From Aricia agestis (lineage: Eukaryota; Arthropoda; Insecta; Lepidoptera; Lycaenidae): 64,000 nucleotides of DNA. Shown one piece after another: positions 23,873-34,205 of this stretch. How positions within the stretch are numbered: the stretch's first letter is position 1; each line of letters opens with the position of its first letter. The notes under the pieces were generated by a model. That model had not been told where the DNA came from and did no database searches. It saw nothing but the letters and a program-made list of their open reading frames with translations. Position numbers and translations under genes: made by a program. Where the stretch lies: NCBI RefSeq assembly GCF_905147365.1, contig NC_056428.1, positions 19,002,001 through 19,066,000 of the forward strand, given 5' to 3'.

Positions 23873-24297
23873 TCCACATTTGTATCATTTGCGCGATCAG
23901 ATCTCCGATCAGATCTCTGTCGCGTATCATCGAAGCGCATCAAAATGAAACGCGTGTCATGGTACGCCCCGATCGCTATTAACCGCGTATCTGTAGGCCT
24001 ACCACGAAACCGTTTTGAGACTCAAACAATCGCACGAGAATGCCGCGTCCTGCTCTAACAACGTCATTTCACGTCTGTGATAGTAGGACGCGGCATTCTC
24101 GTACGATTGTTTGAGTCTTAAAACGGATTCGTAGTAGGCCTCCTGATACGTGTTGTATCAAATACGCGCATGATCGGCAGAATGATCTAATAGGCTTCCA
24201 CACTATGATACGCATACTTGATACGGCGTGATGATCGCGACGGAGATCTGATCGGAGATCTGATCCCGCAAATGATACAAATGTGTGGTCCACCCAC
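23873..24297. mobile_element. 425-bp foldback element with near-complete palindrome
   Basis: The outer arms share ACATTTGTATCATTTGCG and GATCAGATCTCCGATCAGAT; the inner arms share GACTCAAACAATCG and GAGAATGCCGCGTCCT. The right side gives the reverse complement of each, so most of the element folds on itself around a centre near 24062. Middle portions are diverged. It lies about 350 bp upstream of exon B. Confidence 0.8.
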
Positions 24298-24645
24298 CTA
24301 AAAGGTAGGGACTAGGGAAAGCGCAAAGCGCTGTCATGTCCTCAGTTATATCGTGAAGTCGAGCCATGTTTCTTCCGTATTTTCGTACAGTTTGATACGA
24401 GCCGCCGCTACGAATGTTAATCCACTTACCAACAGATGCACGCTGCTCGTAACACATTACACAAAACATTTCGCGCATGGGTGATATTTTGATCGAATAT
24501 CCAACGTGCCTCGAATGGGAAAAATGTTTAGGAAATTCTATTTCGACCGATTCGGCGATCTCTAGTGTAGAAATCTGTGTATAATATAGTTACTATGTGT
24601 ATGGTGTGTCTATGTGTATTAATTAATATATTTTCCTTGTTCCAG

Positions 24646-24708
24646 CTCAACTTCAACCCAATAACATCGTTCCTGTTTACTCTGGACTTCTTCATTATTG
24701 TCCTCAAT
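24646..24708 (+). CDS. Internal exon B of the same membrane protein gene
   Basis: A 63-bp exon sits between acceptor TTCCTTGTTCCAG (ending 24645) and donor GTAAGT at 24709. It is 21 codons in phase 0, starting LNFNPITSFLFTLDFFIIVL and ending in N. After a short loop it enters a strongly hydrophobic helix that continues into the next exon (MYAMVCVISQF). The phase matches both neighbouring exons, so all three can be joined without a frameshift. The intron upstream is about 22.3 kb and the one downstream about 31.1 kb. No other open segment with good splice sites and hydrophobic coding was found between them, so I think no exon is missing here, though a very small one could be overlooked. Confidence 0.8.
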
Positions 24709-24902
24709 GTAAGTAACTGTAAATATAAATTAAATATTAATTGGCTATCAATTTTTAATAAGTTTGTTTTATTTCGGGCTCTTAAACTAATCTGACCAAT
24801 ATTTCATAAGCAAATGCAAATAAAAATAGAAAAAAATTTTAGAGCCAATTTGTCGATAAAATGTGACATCAAAGGATCGGGGACCCTGATATCGGGACAC
24901 AT

Positions 24903-25013
24903 TTTTTTTAATGAAATAAGGGGGCAAACGAGCAAACGGGGCACGTAATGGAAAGAAACTTCCGTCGCCCATGGACACTCGCAGCATCAGAAGAGCTGCA
25001 AGTGCGTTTAAAT
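24903..25013 (-). mobile_element. SINE-like repeat A, 3' part only
   Basis: From the T-run at 24903 through AGGGGGCAAACGAGCAAACG to GAAGAGCTGCAAGTGCGTT. This is the 3' segment shared with the LINE at 49438-49811; the 5' part is missing. It lies about 200 bp downstream of exon B. Confidence 0.7.
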
Positions 25014-25177
25014 ACAATAAGATAAAAAAACACCCGTAAAACCACTTTTAATCACAAATTTTATAAATTTCATTCCATTCATTTTGACGGTTCGTCGTCC
25101 GGCTACTGCACACTACCGAAAATCGAAACTATCGAAATTATCAATGAACTATTCACAAGTTCAATTAATTTAAAATG

Positions 25178-25335
25178 GCCCATTCACTATCCTGCATTGC
25201 AGTCCGCCGTGCCGTCCGCCGGCTTATGCAGGATTGTGAATGGTGTCGCAGGCCGGCCGCCATGCAGGCCTGCGACACCATTCACTATCCTGCATAAGTC
25301 GGCGGACGGCAAGGAGGCCTGCCGTGAATTGGCCC
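25178..25335. mobile_element. Foldback element, GC-rich
   Basis: TGTGAATGGTGTCGCAGGCC is complementary to GCCTGCGACACCATTCAC nine bases later; arms extend outward through GTCCGCCGGCTTATGCAGGA and its mirror to GGCC at both ends. The 25187-25381 minus ORF is an artefact. Confidence 0.8.
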
Positions 25336-25547
25336 TTTTAGACGGGTCCGTCCGTCTACAGAAGCCATAAATGTACTTCACTTAACAACCAACAGCTAAA
25401 TTAAAAAAGCGAGATTATCGGTAATTTATTCGACACGATACCAGTTAAAAAGTACTTATTAAGTACAAGTATCGAGTACAAAAGTATCAGTACCGAAAGG
25501 AAATGTACTCGATACCATAAAGTATCGATATTTTTTTCGTGTCCCTA

Positions 25548-25670
25548 CATGCAGGTACTAATAAAAAAGCGTCGAAGTCAAATCAAGGTCAAAATATGTG
25601 GTTCTGTCTAGCCTTCAGATTTACCGAACGTGGGAAAAGGAACTTCGTTCCAAAAAATATTGACATGAGA
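25548..25670 (-). repeat. Dispersed repeat, inverse of 43250-43345
   Basis: ATGCAGGTACTAATAAAAAA, GTCTAGCC and GGAACTTCGTTCCA all recur, inverted, at about 43250-43345 (GGAACGAAGTTCC, TTTTTTATTAGTACCTGCAT). Confidence 0.6.
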
Positions 25671-25711
25671 TAAATATTTAGTAGTAAGTGTATATAATAT
25701 AAAGTACTATA

Positions 25712-25915
25712 TTAGATGACGATTGTAACTTTGTTGCGCCAAAATTCGTTTATCGTGCGGGAACCGTACATTTTTCCGACATAAAAAGTATCTTATGTCC
25801 TTTCCCGGGACTCAAAGTATCTCCACACCAAATTTCAGCAAAATCGGTGCAACGGTTTGGCCTTGAAGAGGTAACAGACAGGCATACAGATTACAGACAG
25901 ACACACTTTCGCAAG
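25712..25915 (-). mobile_element. Helitron fragment
   Basis: A family phrase near the 3' end (TTAGATGACGATTGTAACTT) is followed by the CGTGCGGGAACCGTACATTT block, CCCGGGACTCAAAGTATC and AAAATCGGTGCAACGGTTTG. The CTAG terminus has decayed to TTAG. Confidence 0.55.
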
Positions 25916-25916
25916 C

Positions 25917-26002
25917 GCGCAACACAGCGCAAGCGCTGTTTCACGCCGGTTTCACGCCGGGAGCCGGCCCATTCGTGCCGAAGCATGGCTCTCCCACGTA
26001 TA
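25917..26002 (-). mobile_element. SINE-like repeat A, 5' part only
   Basis: ACACAGCGCAAGCGCTGTTT, GAGCCGGCCCATTCGTGCCG and CATGGCTCTCCCACG with the middle shortened. It directly abuts the Helitron fragment before it. Confidence 0.65.
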
Positions 26003-26432
26003 GCATGGCAATATATATTTTATTATATTGCCTATTTAATTCACTTGTATTGAACTTGTCTATTTGGAATATTATGGTATAAGTTGTAAGTATAAGGTGT
26101 CACAAAAACCATCTTGTCAGTAGACACAATTCATCAATGGGGTACAACACGTTAGGGTAACAAATGAGTTCGAACCCGAATTCCTTTCCAGTAAATCTAT
26201 TTATTTTTATCTTTCTTTTGTTGCACCCATTTACTATTGTTTGTAACCACCTTTCTTATTGTTGAAAAGATAAAAATATATGTTTCTAGTATTTCGGTTT
26301 TCATAGTCATTACATATTGTTATGTGCCCGTTTTTCTGACAGGACAATTTTGTCCACGACATTATTCGTTGATAGCTTTGATCGAAAGCGTATGATATAA
26401 AGAAGCGGACAACAAGCCCGTAGATGCAATCA

Positions 26433-26640
26433 TCCATACTATAATATTATAAATGCGAAAGTATCTCTGTCTGTCTGTCTGTCTATCTGTCTGTCTCGCT
26501 TTCACGCCAAAACTACTGAACCGATTGCAATGAAATTTTGTACACAGTTATTCTAGAGTCTGAGAAAGGACATAGGCTACATTTTGATGTGGGAAAATAT
26601 CTTATTTCCATGAAAATATCGATGAAAATTAATGCGCATT
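26433..26640 (+). mobile_element. Helitron head fragment
   Basis: CATACTATAATATTATAAAT is followed by GCGAAAGTATCTCTGTCTGT, a TCTG microsatellite and AACTACTGAACCGATTGCAA. It matches the start of the element at 27453 and breaks off into a SINE piece at about 26640. Confidence 0.6.
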
Positions 26641-26775
26641 GCGCGTGGCCAGCGCTCATCCCGGGGGTCCTGGGTTCGAGTCCCGCAGGCGGAACAAAAT
26701 GTTCCTGGGTCTTGGATGTGTATTAAAATAATATTTCAAAAATCTTAAATATATTTTATGTAAGTATAATATTAT
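26641..26775 (+). mobile_element. tRNA-derived SINE fragment
   Basis: GGTTCGAGTCC near 26672 is a Pol III B box of tRNA type, followed by CGCAGGCGGAACAAAATGTT and an AT-rich tail. The A-box half is missing, so this is not an active tRNA gene. Confidence 0.5.
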
Positions 26776-26779
26776 AAAA

Positions 26780-27185
26780 AATCCAGAAATATATCGATGC
26801 AATGAACATTTTAGTTCTAATACGATTCAACAGATGGCGTTTTATTTTTTACTTCATTGTAACATAGAACTAATCATACTTATTAGTTATTTATGTTTTT
26901 GTTTATAGTTTTTAATACGTTAGAATATTATGTTTAATAATATTATCACTTGGTATAATAATAATCAATCTATCTTATCTTATAGAACTCCTACTGCATT
27001 TCTAATATATGTGACAAGTTGACAACAGAAGGCGCTCTAAAATAAAGGAGTTCGAGTGTACCGTGTTGGCCTATATTCCATCCAGAAAACATATCAATGC
27101 AATCAACATTTTAATTCTAATATATGAAAACAGATAGCGTTTTAATTTTTACTTCATTATTGTAACAGAACTAATCATACCTACT
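26780..27185. repeat. Direct duplication, about 105-bp units
   Basis: About 26780-26885 and 27077-27185 both read TCCAGAAA...CAATGCAAT or CAATCAACATTTT, then ACAGATGGCGTTTT (or AGATAGCG) and GAACTAATCATAC. They are about 297 bp apart. Confidence 0.65.
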
Positions 27186-27217
27186 TTATTATAATATTAT
27201 GTTGTTTTTATTCATAA

Positions 27218-27330
27218 CTAGCTGTTGCCCGCGACTTCGTCCGCGTGGACTTTAGTTTACAGCGCGCGGTGTCAACAAAATTTGTGTCAAATTTAAAAAC
27301 TTTTTAAAACCCTGGTAAGTAGTACCCCTC
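27218..27330 (-). mobile_element. Helitron 3' end, inverted partner of 30611
   Basis: On minus it ends ACGAAGTCGCGGGCAACAGCTAG followed by T, in pieces: GCGGGCAACAGCTAG is the terminus. The internal GTGTCAACAAAATTTGTG and GCGCGCGGTG blocks are mirrored at 30518-30611. Confidence 0.65.
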
Positions 27331-27333
27331 TTA

Positions 27334-27406
27334 GGGCCGAGCTACACCGGAATGGCAGCGCTGAAAGGGCTCGCCTCGCTGCTGCCATTCCGGTGTAGCG
27401 CGTCCC
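27334..27406. mobile_element. 73-bp TTA-flanked foldback MITE
   Basis: CTACACCGGAATGGCAGC is matched at the other end by GCTGCCATTCCGGTGTAG. The outer ends read GGGCCGAG and CGCGTCCC, with TTA at 27331-27333 and 27407-27409. Probably a minimal PIF/Harbinger-type MITE. Confidence 0.75.
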
Positions 27407-27949
27407 TTAATTAATCAAAATACCCAAAAACAGCTGTGCAGTGTGCACATAATCTATACTAGTATTATTAATGCGAAAGTATCTCTGTCTGTCTGTTTGT
27501 CAGTCTCGCTTTCACGCCAAACGCCAAAACTACCGAACCGATTGTAATGAAATTTTGTATACAGCTAGTTTAAAGCCGGAGAAAGGACATAGGCTACTTT
27601 TTTACTGGAAAAAAGGGTTGTAAGGGGGTGAAAATGCGTGAATTTGTTCAAATTAAGTTCAAAAATTCATAATAGATGACACCGTGCGTCTTCTACATCG
27701 CGCTGACGCTTGCTTAAAAGTCTTTCTATAAGAGGTGGTATCATCTTACATTTAAGTTTTGATTTTTTTCGATTGTTATATCTATTCTACGGTATTAAAT
27801 AACTCAGTACTTTATCTGTGCAGTGACGTAACCTTAAACTTATCAATGATAAATAGTTTATGGGTAAAGTTGTGTAATTGGGGGGGCTAAATAAGCTTTA
27901 AAATTTGGCATAAAATATAAAGTTTAATATAAAAAAATTAAATACTTAT

Positions 27950-30500
27950 TGTGTGCACACTGCACAGCTGTATTGATTTAATTCAGTGGGAAAAATCGCG
28001 AGAATTATCTTGTCCCCTTAAAATATATGATTTTATATATAAAAATTTTAACAAGTGCTATAGTGAATGCCAGTACGAATATAAAAATATCATTAAACCA
28101 AAACGAACAAATAATGAGTGGATAACTAAAAAAGTAATAAAAGTATGTAAATATCGAGACTTATTATTTAATAGGTGGTTAAAGGACCCTAGTAACATGA
28201 TCTTAAAGTTAAATTACAATGAAGCACGAAACTATGCAAACTCGGTAATACAAAAGAGTAAACAGGACTGGGTAAAATCAAAAATTAATAGGAACAAGAA
28301 AAATCCAAAAATGTTATGGCAATTATTAAACCAATTAACCGGACGAAATAAAAAATCTATAGACGAGATTATAATGAATAATTTTGGGACCAGTCAAGAC
28401 TCGCCATATAAAATAGCATGCTCGTTTGCAGAATCTTTTCAGTCGGGTGTAAAAAAATGCATCACGAATTGTGACATACCTTTATTAGACAAGTCTTTAT
28501 ATCGTGATAATGCGAATGTATCAATCCGATTTACTCCTGCGAACCCTAGCTCAGTTAGCAAAATAATAAAAACCCTTAACAGCAATAAAGCGCCTGGCAT
28601 CGACGGATTAAGAGCTGTAGACATTAAAAGGATAAGTTCTTCAATTAGTAACGTAATAGCAAACCTTATTAATTCATGTGTAAAAAATGGAAAATATCCA
28701 CAAATTCTTAAAACTGGCATTGTCAGACCAATTCATAAAAAAGGCAACTTCACAGCACGCGAATATTATAGGCCGATTACTATATTACCTACGATAGATA
28801 AAATTATAGAAAAATATATTTACAAGCAGATATATGAATTTTATGAAGAAAATAACATAATAACACAGAAACAGTATGGATTTCAACCAAAAAAGAATAC
28901 CACACAACTTTTAACAACATTTACTAACAGCATAAACAAACACCTAGACGAGAAAAAACACGTATTAGTAGTATTTATAGATTACACTAAGGCGTTCGAC
29001 ACTCTAAATCACAAAAAACTGATAGAAAGCCTTAGTGATAGTGGAATTCGAGGCCCGATGCTTTCCTGGTGCAAGGATCACTTAGATGGTAGAAAATACG
29101 TTGTAAAAATTGAAGATGCTGTTAGTGATGACGTAGATTCCGATGTAGGCACAGCGCAGGGATCTGTTATAGGACCTGCACACTACATAAACTATGTAAA
29201 CAATTTAGCAAATTTAATAAAGCACTGCGAAATGTACCAATTCGCAGACGACACTTGTCTGATTGCTGCAGGTAAAAATATAAAAGAAATTGCTCGCATA
29301 TTACAAAATGAGCTTAACATCCTAGTAAAGTGGTCGCACGATAAAGGCTTGGTAATAAATGCTACCAAAACCAAATTAATGTACATTAGCTCAAGCCAAA
29401 ATAGGTTTAAGCCTACGCCCAAAATTATTGTACACAATCACCATTGCCTTCATAAAGGACTGACACTACAAGACTGTAATTGCGAGGAATTAGAGGAAGT
29501 AGATACCCAAACATATTTAGGACTTGTGGTAGACAGTCGCTTCAACTGGAGCCACCATGTAGAGAAAGTATGCAACGGACTACGCGCCATGCTGGCCAAA
29601 TTTTCCATAATAAGGTTTAATATTCCTTTCCGAATCTTATTGAATCTATATAAATCCCTAGTTGAATCAAAAATATCATACGGCCTGTCTAGCTACGGGC
29701 GAACATGCAGGACACACTTAGAGAAGATATACTCACTACAATTGCGCATATTAAAAACGATAGTCCCAGAACGTATTAAAAAATTACATTATCATGGCCT
29801 GTTTGACTACTGTAAAATCATGCCTATTCATAAAAAAGTAGATTATACCATACTGCTAGAAGAATATTTTAATGACAATTTAAAAAAATATTACATACCT
29901 AATTATAGTAAAACTCGTAGTGCAGCAAAACCTAAATTAGAAAAACCGAAGTATAACAATATTTATGGAAAACGCAGACTAGAATATATTGTGCCAAATT
30001 TAATAAACCAATTACCCACAAGTCTACAAAAAGAAATTACCCAAAAAAATATTAAATATAAACTTAGATCCTACTTTATTTCCGCATAATTTATTTCATA
30101 TAATACATAAATATAATACAAATGTTAATATTATATTAAATATCAACATTGGTAGCACTCTGTATAAGGCGTCGATTAGAGACCGGTTTCCTGCGCGATG
30201 CAATTCGTTGTTGAGAATAAATAAACAAGGCGCGGGCGAGGCGTGCCGCGTGCCAATCGGAGCTCATGTAGGCAACTGTAGTGTCAATGAAAAAATTGTT
30301 TATCCATAACTACTCGAGTATTTATGATTAAATATCGGTGTAGTACGAGTATACTAAATTGTGTATTCCTTTGTATTAGGAAATGATGACGGCTAATGGT
30401 ACACGGTAAAGTTTCTATAAGCTTATGATGTACCATCAATCTTTGTTAATTTATTTTGTACTTTTTATTAATAAAATAAAATAAAAAAATAAAAAAAAAA
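27950..30500 (+). mobile_element. 5'-truncated LINE (CR1/Jockey-type)
   Basis: Includes the RT-coding frame at 27951-30089 and about 400 bp of 3' sequence ending in an A-rich run (AAAATAAAAAAAAAATTATT). No endonuclease region is visible upstream, so the copy is 5'-truncated, as is usual for LINEs. It is inserted within Helitron sequence. A 20-bp match to an inverted segment at about 27430-27449 marks its left edge. Confidence 0.75.
27951..30089 (+). CDS. LINE reverse transcriptase, open frame, N-terminally truncated
   Basis: About 712 codons are open to a TAA stop at 30087. The frame's first codon is GTG and the preceding in-frame stop is at 27939, so there is no native start; the endonuclease domain that normally precedes RT is missing. 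RT landmarks in order are NSNKAPGIDGL (finger region), VRPIHKKG and YYRPITILPTIDKIIEKYIY, then GFQPKKNTTQLL. Motif A is VVFIDYTKAFDTLNHKKL. Motif B is AQGSVIGPAHYINYVNNL, with A in place of the usual P before Q. Motif C is YQFADDTCL with both aspartates. Thumb-like text such as TYLGLVVDSRFNWSHHVEK follows. No stop or frameshift interrupts the domain, so the insertion is young. It probably cannot move on its own without the endonuclease. Confidence 0.85.
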   Translation: MCTLHSCIDLIQWEKSRELSCPLKIYDFIYKNFNKCYSECQYEYKNIIKPKRTNNEWITKKVIKVCKYRDLLFNRWLKDPSNMILKLNYNEARNYANSVIQKSKQDWVKSKINRNKKNPKMLWQLLNQLTGRNKKSIDEIIMNNFGTSQDSPYKIACSFAESFQSGVKKCITNCDIPLLDKSLYRDNANVSIRFTPANPSSVSKIIKTLNSNKAPGIDGLRAVDIKRISSSISNVIANLINSCVKNGKYPQILKTGIVRPIHKKGNFTAREYYRPITILPTIDKIIEKYIYKQIYEFYEENNIITQKQYGFQPKKNTTQLLTTFTNSINKHLDEKKHVLVVFIDYTKAFDTLNHKKLIESLSDSGIRGPMLSWCKDHLDGRKYVVKIEDAVSDDVDSDVGTAQGSVIGPAHYINYVNNLANLIKHCEMYQFADDTCLIAAGKNIKEIARILQNELNILVKWSHDKGLVINATKTKLMYISSSQNRFKPTPKIIVHNHHCLHKGLTLQDCNCEELEEVDTQTYLGLVVDSRFNWSHHVEKVCNGLRAMLAKFSIIRFNIPFRILLNLYKSLVESKISYGLSSYGRTCRTHLEKIYSLQLRILKTIVPERIKKLHYHGLFDYCKIMPIHKKVDYTILLEEYFNDNLKKYYIPNYSKTRSAAKPKLEKPKYNNIYGKRRLEYIVPNLINQLPTSLQKEITQKNIKYKLRSYFISA

Positions 30501-30611
30501 TTATTTAATGATTGACCAGGGTTTTTTTATAAAAGCTTTTGACACCAATTTTGTTGACATCGCGCGCTATAAACTGAAGTCCACGCGGACGAAGTCGCGG
30601 GCAACAGCTAG

Positions 30612-31864
30612 TTATAAAATAAAATAAAAACTTTAGGCAGACTTTGTGCATGAACCCTTAGGCTGTTTGCACACCGCCTCCGCGAGCCCCGAAAAAAGCG
30701 GCTTACGGATCTACTGTCTCATGCAACGTGCAGAAATTCGTTATTTTGCAACTTACTCTTTATCTTTTTTTACCGTTTGGACCGTCGTGGTGTGAAACAC
30801 CCTAACACTACACGCGTAGAAATAATTCTCACAAACCAAATCGCGATTGATTCTGAGTGTGACAGGCCAAATGATGGCACAGATAAAACGTGGCGCCAGA
30901 TATATTGATTCACATATTGTATGTTACTGATATACAAACACTTGTATGTCGCAAATATTGCGTGATGTTTGCTTCAATAAAACGCTGATTCCTAAATTCC
31001 TAAATATAATATATTGTGCTCGAAATTCGAATACAAGGTCGCTAGAAATTTTAGTCAATAGGCGAGGGAAATTTAACTTGTCTACTTTTCGAAGACCTTG
31101 GGAGAGGATCCAGATGCAAAATACGTTTTTATCCCATAAAAAAGCTAAACTACTTTAAACTTAGTGTATACTAACCTTTAAGTAATTAGAGAAAAGTTTA
31201 AAGTTGCTCTTGCCCGAGTTGAAATTAACTTAATAATAACATTTTAAGTTTAAACTGAACATCTTAAGACAACAGCTAGAAATTCGTTCTATTATTTTAT
31301 AAGAAGTTGCACACAGAGAGAGCTGTAAAATGATTGCTTTAGTAGTAATAGTGTAGTAGTAAAGCAAGCATTTAGCGGATATAAATAGTACTAGATATCG
31401 CCGAATTGTCGAAATTAAACCTCAAATAAAAAATTAAATTGGAGTTACAAAGGATCATGGGCATTTTGGTATAAGTCTCAACTGAGATAAAATATATCAG
31501 TACCATTAGATAGCTCTTAGTGAGTAGATAAAAAAGTTATATGGCGCCAAGCCCCTAGCAACTGTACTTTTTGAAATAATGTACAGTCAACGTACAAGGC
31601 CGGCGTTACCGACGTAGTTTTTGTCGTCTATGTAGTAAGATTTATTTGCGCTTAGAAAGGTTACGAATGTCTTGTCTTAGACAGTACACCTTAGATTTAC
31701 GCTCACAGTAGTAGTTTAACCCCTCCCTCATACTGCTCACCCTTGGACGGCGGAGCAGGTAACGATGACAGAACAGAAAATATAAATAGAAGTGTTGACA
31801 TAAGTGTATAAATTGTATTAAGTACATAAATCCCTTAACTTAAAATCAGGGACAAGAGCATTAT
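30612..31864. other. Unassigned intronic DNA
   Basis: No supported gene. ORFs at 30946-31158 and 31642-31827 have no recognisable motif or splice-site support. Confidence 0.4.
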
Positions 31865-31867
31865 AAA

Positions 31868-32113
31868 AAAAAACATCCCCGTTTGATGTGTAGGGGAGGT
31901 ACCTTAAAAAAATATTTTAAAGATCTTATACACCATTTTGTCGGCATCATAAATTTGTGCATTCGTGCCGAATTACAGCTTTGTAGGTCCTATAGTCTCT
32001 GAGAAAAACCGCGGACAGACAGACGGAAGGAGGAACGGACAGACGGACGGACGGATAGACGGATGGACGGAAGGACAGATGGAAACTATAATATAAGAGT
32101 TTGTCGACCCTAA
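31868..32113 (+). mobile_element. GGTTCCGTA-family partial copy (G6-like half)
   Basis: ATCCCCGTTTGATGTGTAGG, GCCGAATTACAGCTTTGTAG and AAACCGCGGACAGACAGACG match the 3' half of G6 (54890-55060). The terminal ACGGAACCCT is lost. Confidence 0.6.
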
Positions 32114-32219
32114 AAATAATCATGCTATAATGTAACGTGATGTTATCAGCATGATTAAGCAGAGAAATTCATCTTAATACGAATTTGGCCGAATTTCAGT
32201 CTTGAAATAAGTAATTGTT

Positions 32220-32277
32220 TGTAAAAGTCCATGAATAAATTAGGAGGGAATGATACGAAGTTCACCGGGTCATCTAG
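32220..32277 (+). mobile_element. Helitron 3' end fragment
   Basis: The sequence runs to GTTCACCGGGTCATCTAG, then T. Only the terminus is recognisable. Confidence 0.4.
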
Positions 32278-32811
32278 TTAGTATATAAATCTGCAAAGGC
32301 CTTATAAATAATAACTCATTTATGTACAGGTAAAATTAAGGCGTTAATTACGAAGACGTTTTAATTGCAAGTTATTAAGTAAATTTATTGCAAGTTAAAT
32401 TAAATAAATAATTACGTCAAGGCATTGACCTTTCTTTTGTCTGGAGCTCTGTTAATTCTCAATTAAACTTAGGTAAGAAGTAATTAGTCAATTAAAACTT
32501 TTCAATCTAATCAAATAATGTACTTTGACGGGAGTTTGCAAAATTTTAACATTTGTATATTTTCTTGAAAAAACGTGTGAAATTGCTTACAAAGCGAGTG
32601 ATAATGTTGAAGCACAAAGGACAAACAAAATTAAAGTTAATGATGATAATATAACTGAATCAAATTTTATCAAAAGCCGTTTCGTACAGGTTGTGTCTTG
32701 TGGGTGTCTTTACATAATTACCGCTCTGGAAAGCTCTTTGACTCCTAGTCACATCAGTACTAACGGTGCCGTCTTGTAATGTGTTACTTGAGATACAGCT
32801 GTATTGAAACC

Positions 32812-33106
32812 CATAAAGATAATATATACCTAGCGGAATAGAGAAACAAAGGCCTGAGCAAGAGAGATGTCACTATCAGTAGCACTGCGTGGTAAAAAGA
32901 GACGTGTGATACATGACAGCAGCACTCGTCTTTTGACGTCCGGTCTGCACGTGCCGCACGTTGACAATTATTTAATCTCATAGAATTCATGTTCAATCAT
33001 GCTTGTGTAAGTGTATACGTACACATATTTTTACACACAGATGTAAACCAATTTCGGTTTGTTTTTTAGATTGTTGCTCTATTCCGCTAGGTATATTAAC
33101 TTTATG
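32812..33106. mobile_element. MITE with CATAAAGTTAATATACC-type TIRs
   Basis: The ends are CATAAAGATAATATATACCT followed by AGCGGAATAGAGAAACAA, and at the right the complement of AGCGGAATAGAGCAACAA. The TIR is about 38 bp. A 77-bp derivative lies at 33154-33230. Confidence 0.7.
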
Positions 33107-33153
33107 ATTGAAACCACACTTTCTTGTCAATGTCAACTAATTTCGTGTCGCAT

Positions 33154-33230
33154 CCATAAAGTTAATATACCTAGCGGATTAGAGAAACAAAGGCCTGAGC
33201 AAGCGAGATGTCACTAAACTAACTTTATGG
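33154..33230. mobile_element. 77-bp internally deleted MITE with 6-bp TSD
   Basis: CCATAAAGTTA at the left and TAACTTTATGG at the right are perfect inverted ends, flanked by TCGCAT at 33148-33153 and 33231-33236. The first about 60 bp equal the left end of 32812-33106 (AGCGGATTAGAGAAACAAAG, GCCTGAGCAAGCGAGATGTC). Confidence 0.75.
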
Positions 33231-33309
33231 TCGCATCAGGCCAAAATGATAACTATAAAGTTAGTGTGATTTTGAGAGAGTAAGTACGCTACCGTAACTG
33301 AAAAAAAAT

Positions 33310-33530
33310 ATCAAATGAAATGCCACTTTATGACTGTTATAGCCTAGGCTATAATAGCCTTTTCATTTTATACCGACATTGGTCTAGAGACCGAGACGGC
33401 CGCTGCTTAGTAGTTGCGTAGACCAAAATGAAACCTATTGCCATGTTCATAAAGTGGCATTTTATATTTGAATGTTTGTCGATCGCTGTCGCGTGTGATA
33501 GAAATCGGAAGGATCGCTACGCTCGCTCGC
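33310..33530. mobile_element. Foldback element related to 59953-60192
   Basis: ATGCCACTTTATGAC and GTTCATAAAGTGGCAT pair, and AAAATGAAACCTATTGCC and GTCGATCGCTGTCGC blocks match the right arm at 60105-60175. The left flank is truncated. Confidence 0.55.
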
Positions 33531-33770
33531 AGGTAGAGGCACATAATGCATGTGTACAGAATTTAAAAATAATGTGTGGTCCTCGTAAGTCGTAGCTACC
33601 CATTAGGTGGTTGATCAATCAATCAATTACTGATCTACCAATAACTTGATCCCGTGAAAGCATAATCTCCCATATCAGTTCTCACTCCACCAAAAATATC
33701 TACAATTCGGACACTGCTCCTTTCCATTTCATTCTTGTCAGAAATCTTTAAATTGTGTTTGGCCTATGAA

Positions 33771-33799
33771 GCCAATCGTCATCTATCGTGACGATTGGC
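33771..33799. repeat. Hairpin, 11-bp arms
   Basis: GCCAATCGTCA and TGACGATTGGC with a 7-bp loop. It could be incidental. Confidence 0.6.
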
Positions 33800-34205
33800 A
33801 TTTCTCCTCAGGGTGACCCCGTGCTATGCCGCAATGGGGGTCGCGGGTGCGTCAGGAAATCGACGGAAATCGTGAGGTTACAAACGAGGTATTTGTTACC
33901 CCATTCCGTATATACCTATAATCTATATACCTCTGGCTCTAAGACGAAATGTTACCTCTGTAGATTCCATTCAGATATTTCTGTCGTAGTTTCTATGTGA
34001 ATACTGAATGATTCTCATTTTATTGGTATAATTAGAAGGATCTCTTCTTTAAATGAATAAAATAGCACAAGGCCCCTGGATGTTTGAGATCGGATACTAT
34101 CATACTACCTTTAGGAATTAGGGGCCCCACATCAAAGGTTTTTAGGGATCATTCACTCACGTTTTTCCTGTAGCCGGAGGGCCCGTATAACTGCCCCCGT
34201 AGACA

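Larger units (their letters stand above)
27453..30611 (+). mobile_element. Helitron copy interrupted by a LINE
   Basis: It starts TCTATACTAGTATTATTAAT after A and ends GTCGCGGGCAACAGCTAG before T (30612). The LINE occupies about 27950-30500. The native parts are about 27453-27945 (with CTGTCTGTCTGTTTG and AACTACCGAACCGATTG) and 30518-30611. That both halves belong to one Helitron is inferred from correct termini and orientation. Confidence 0.6.
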
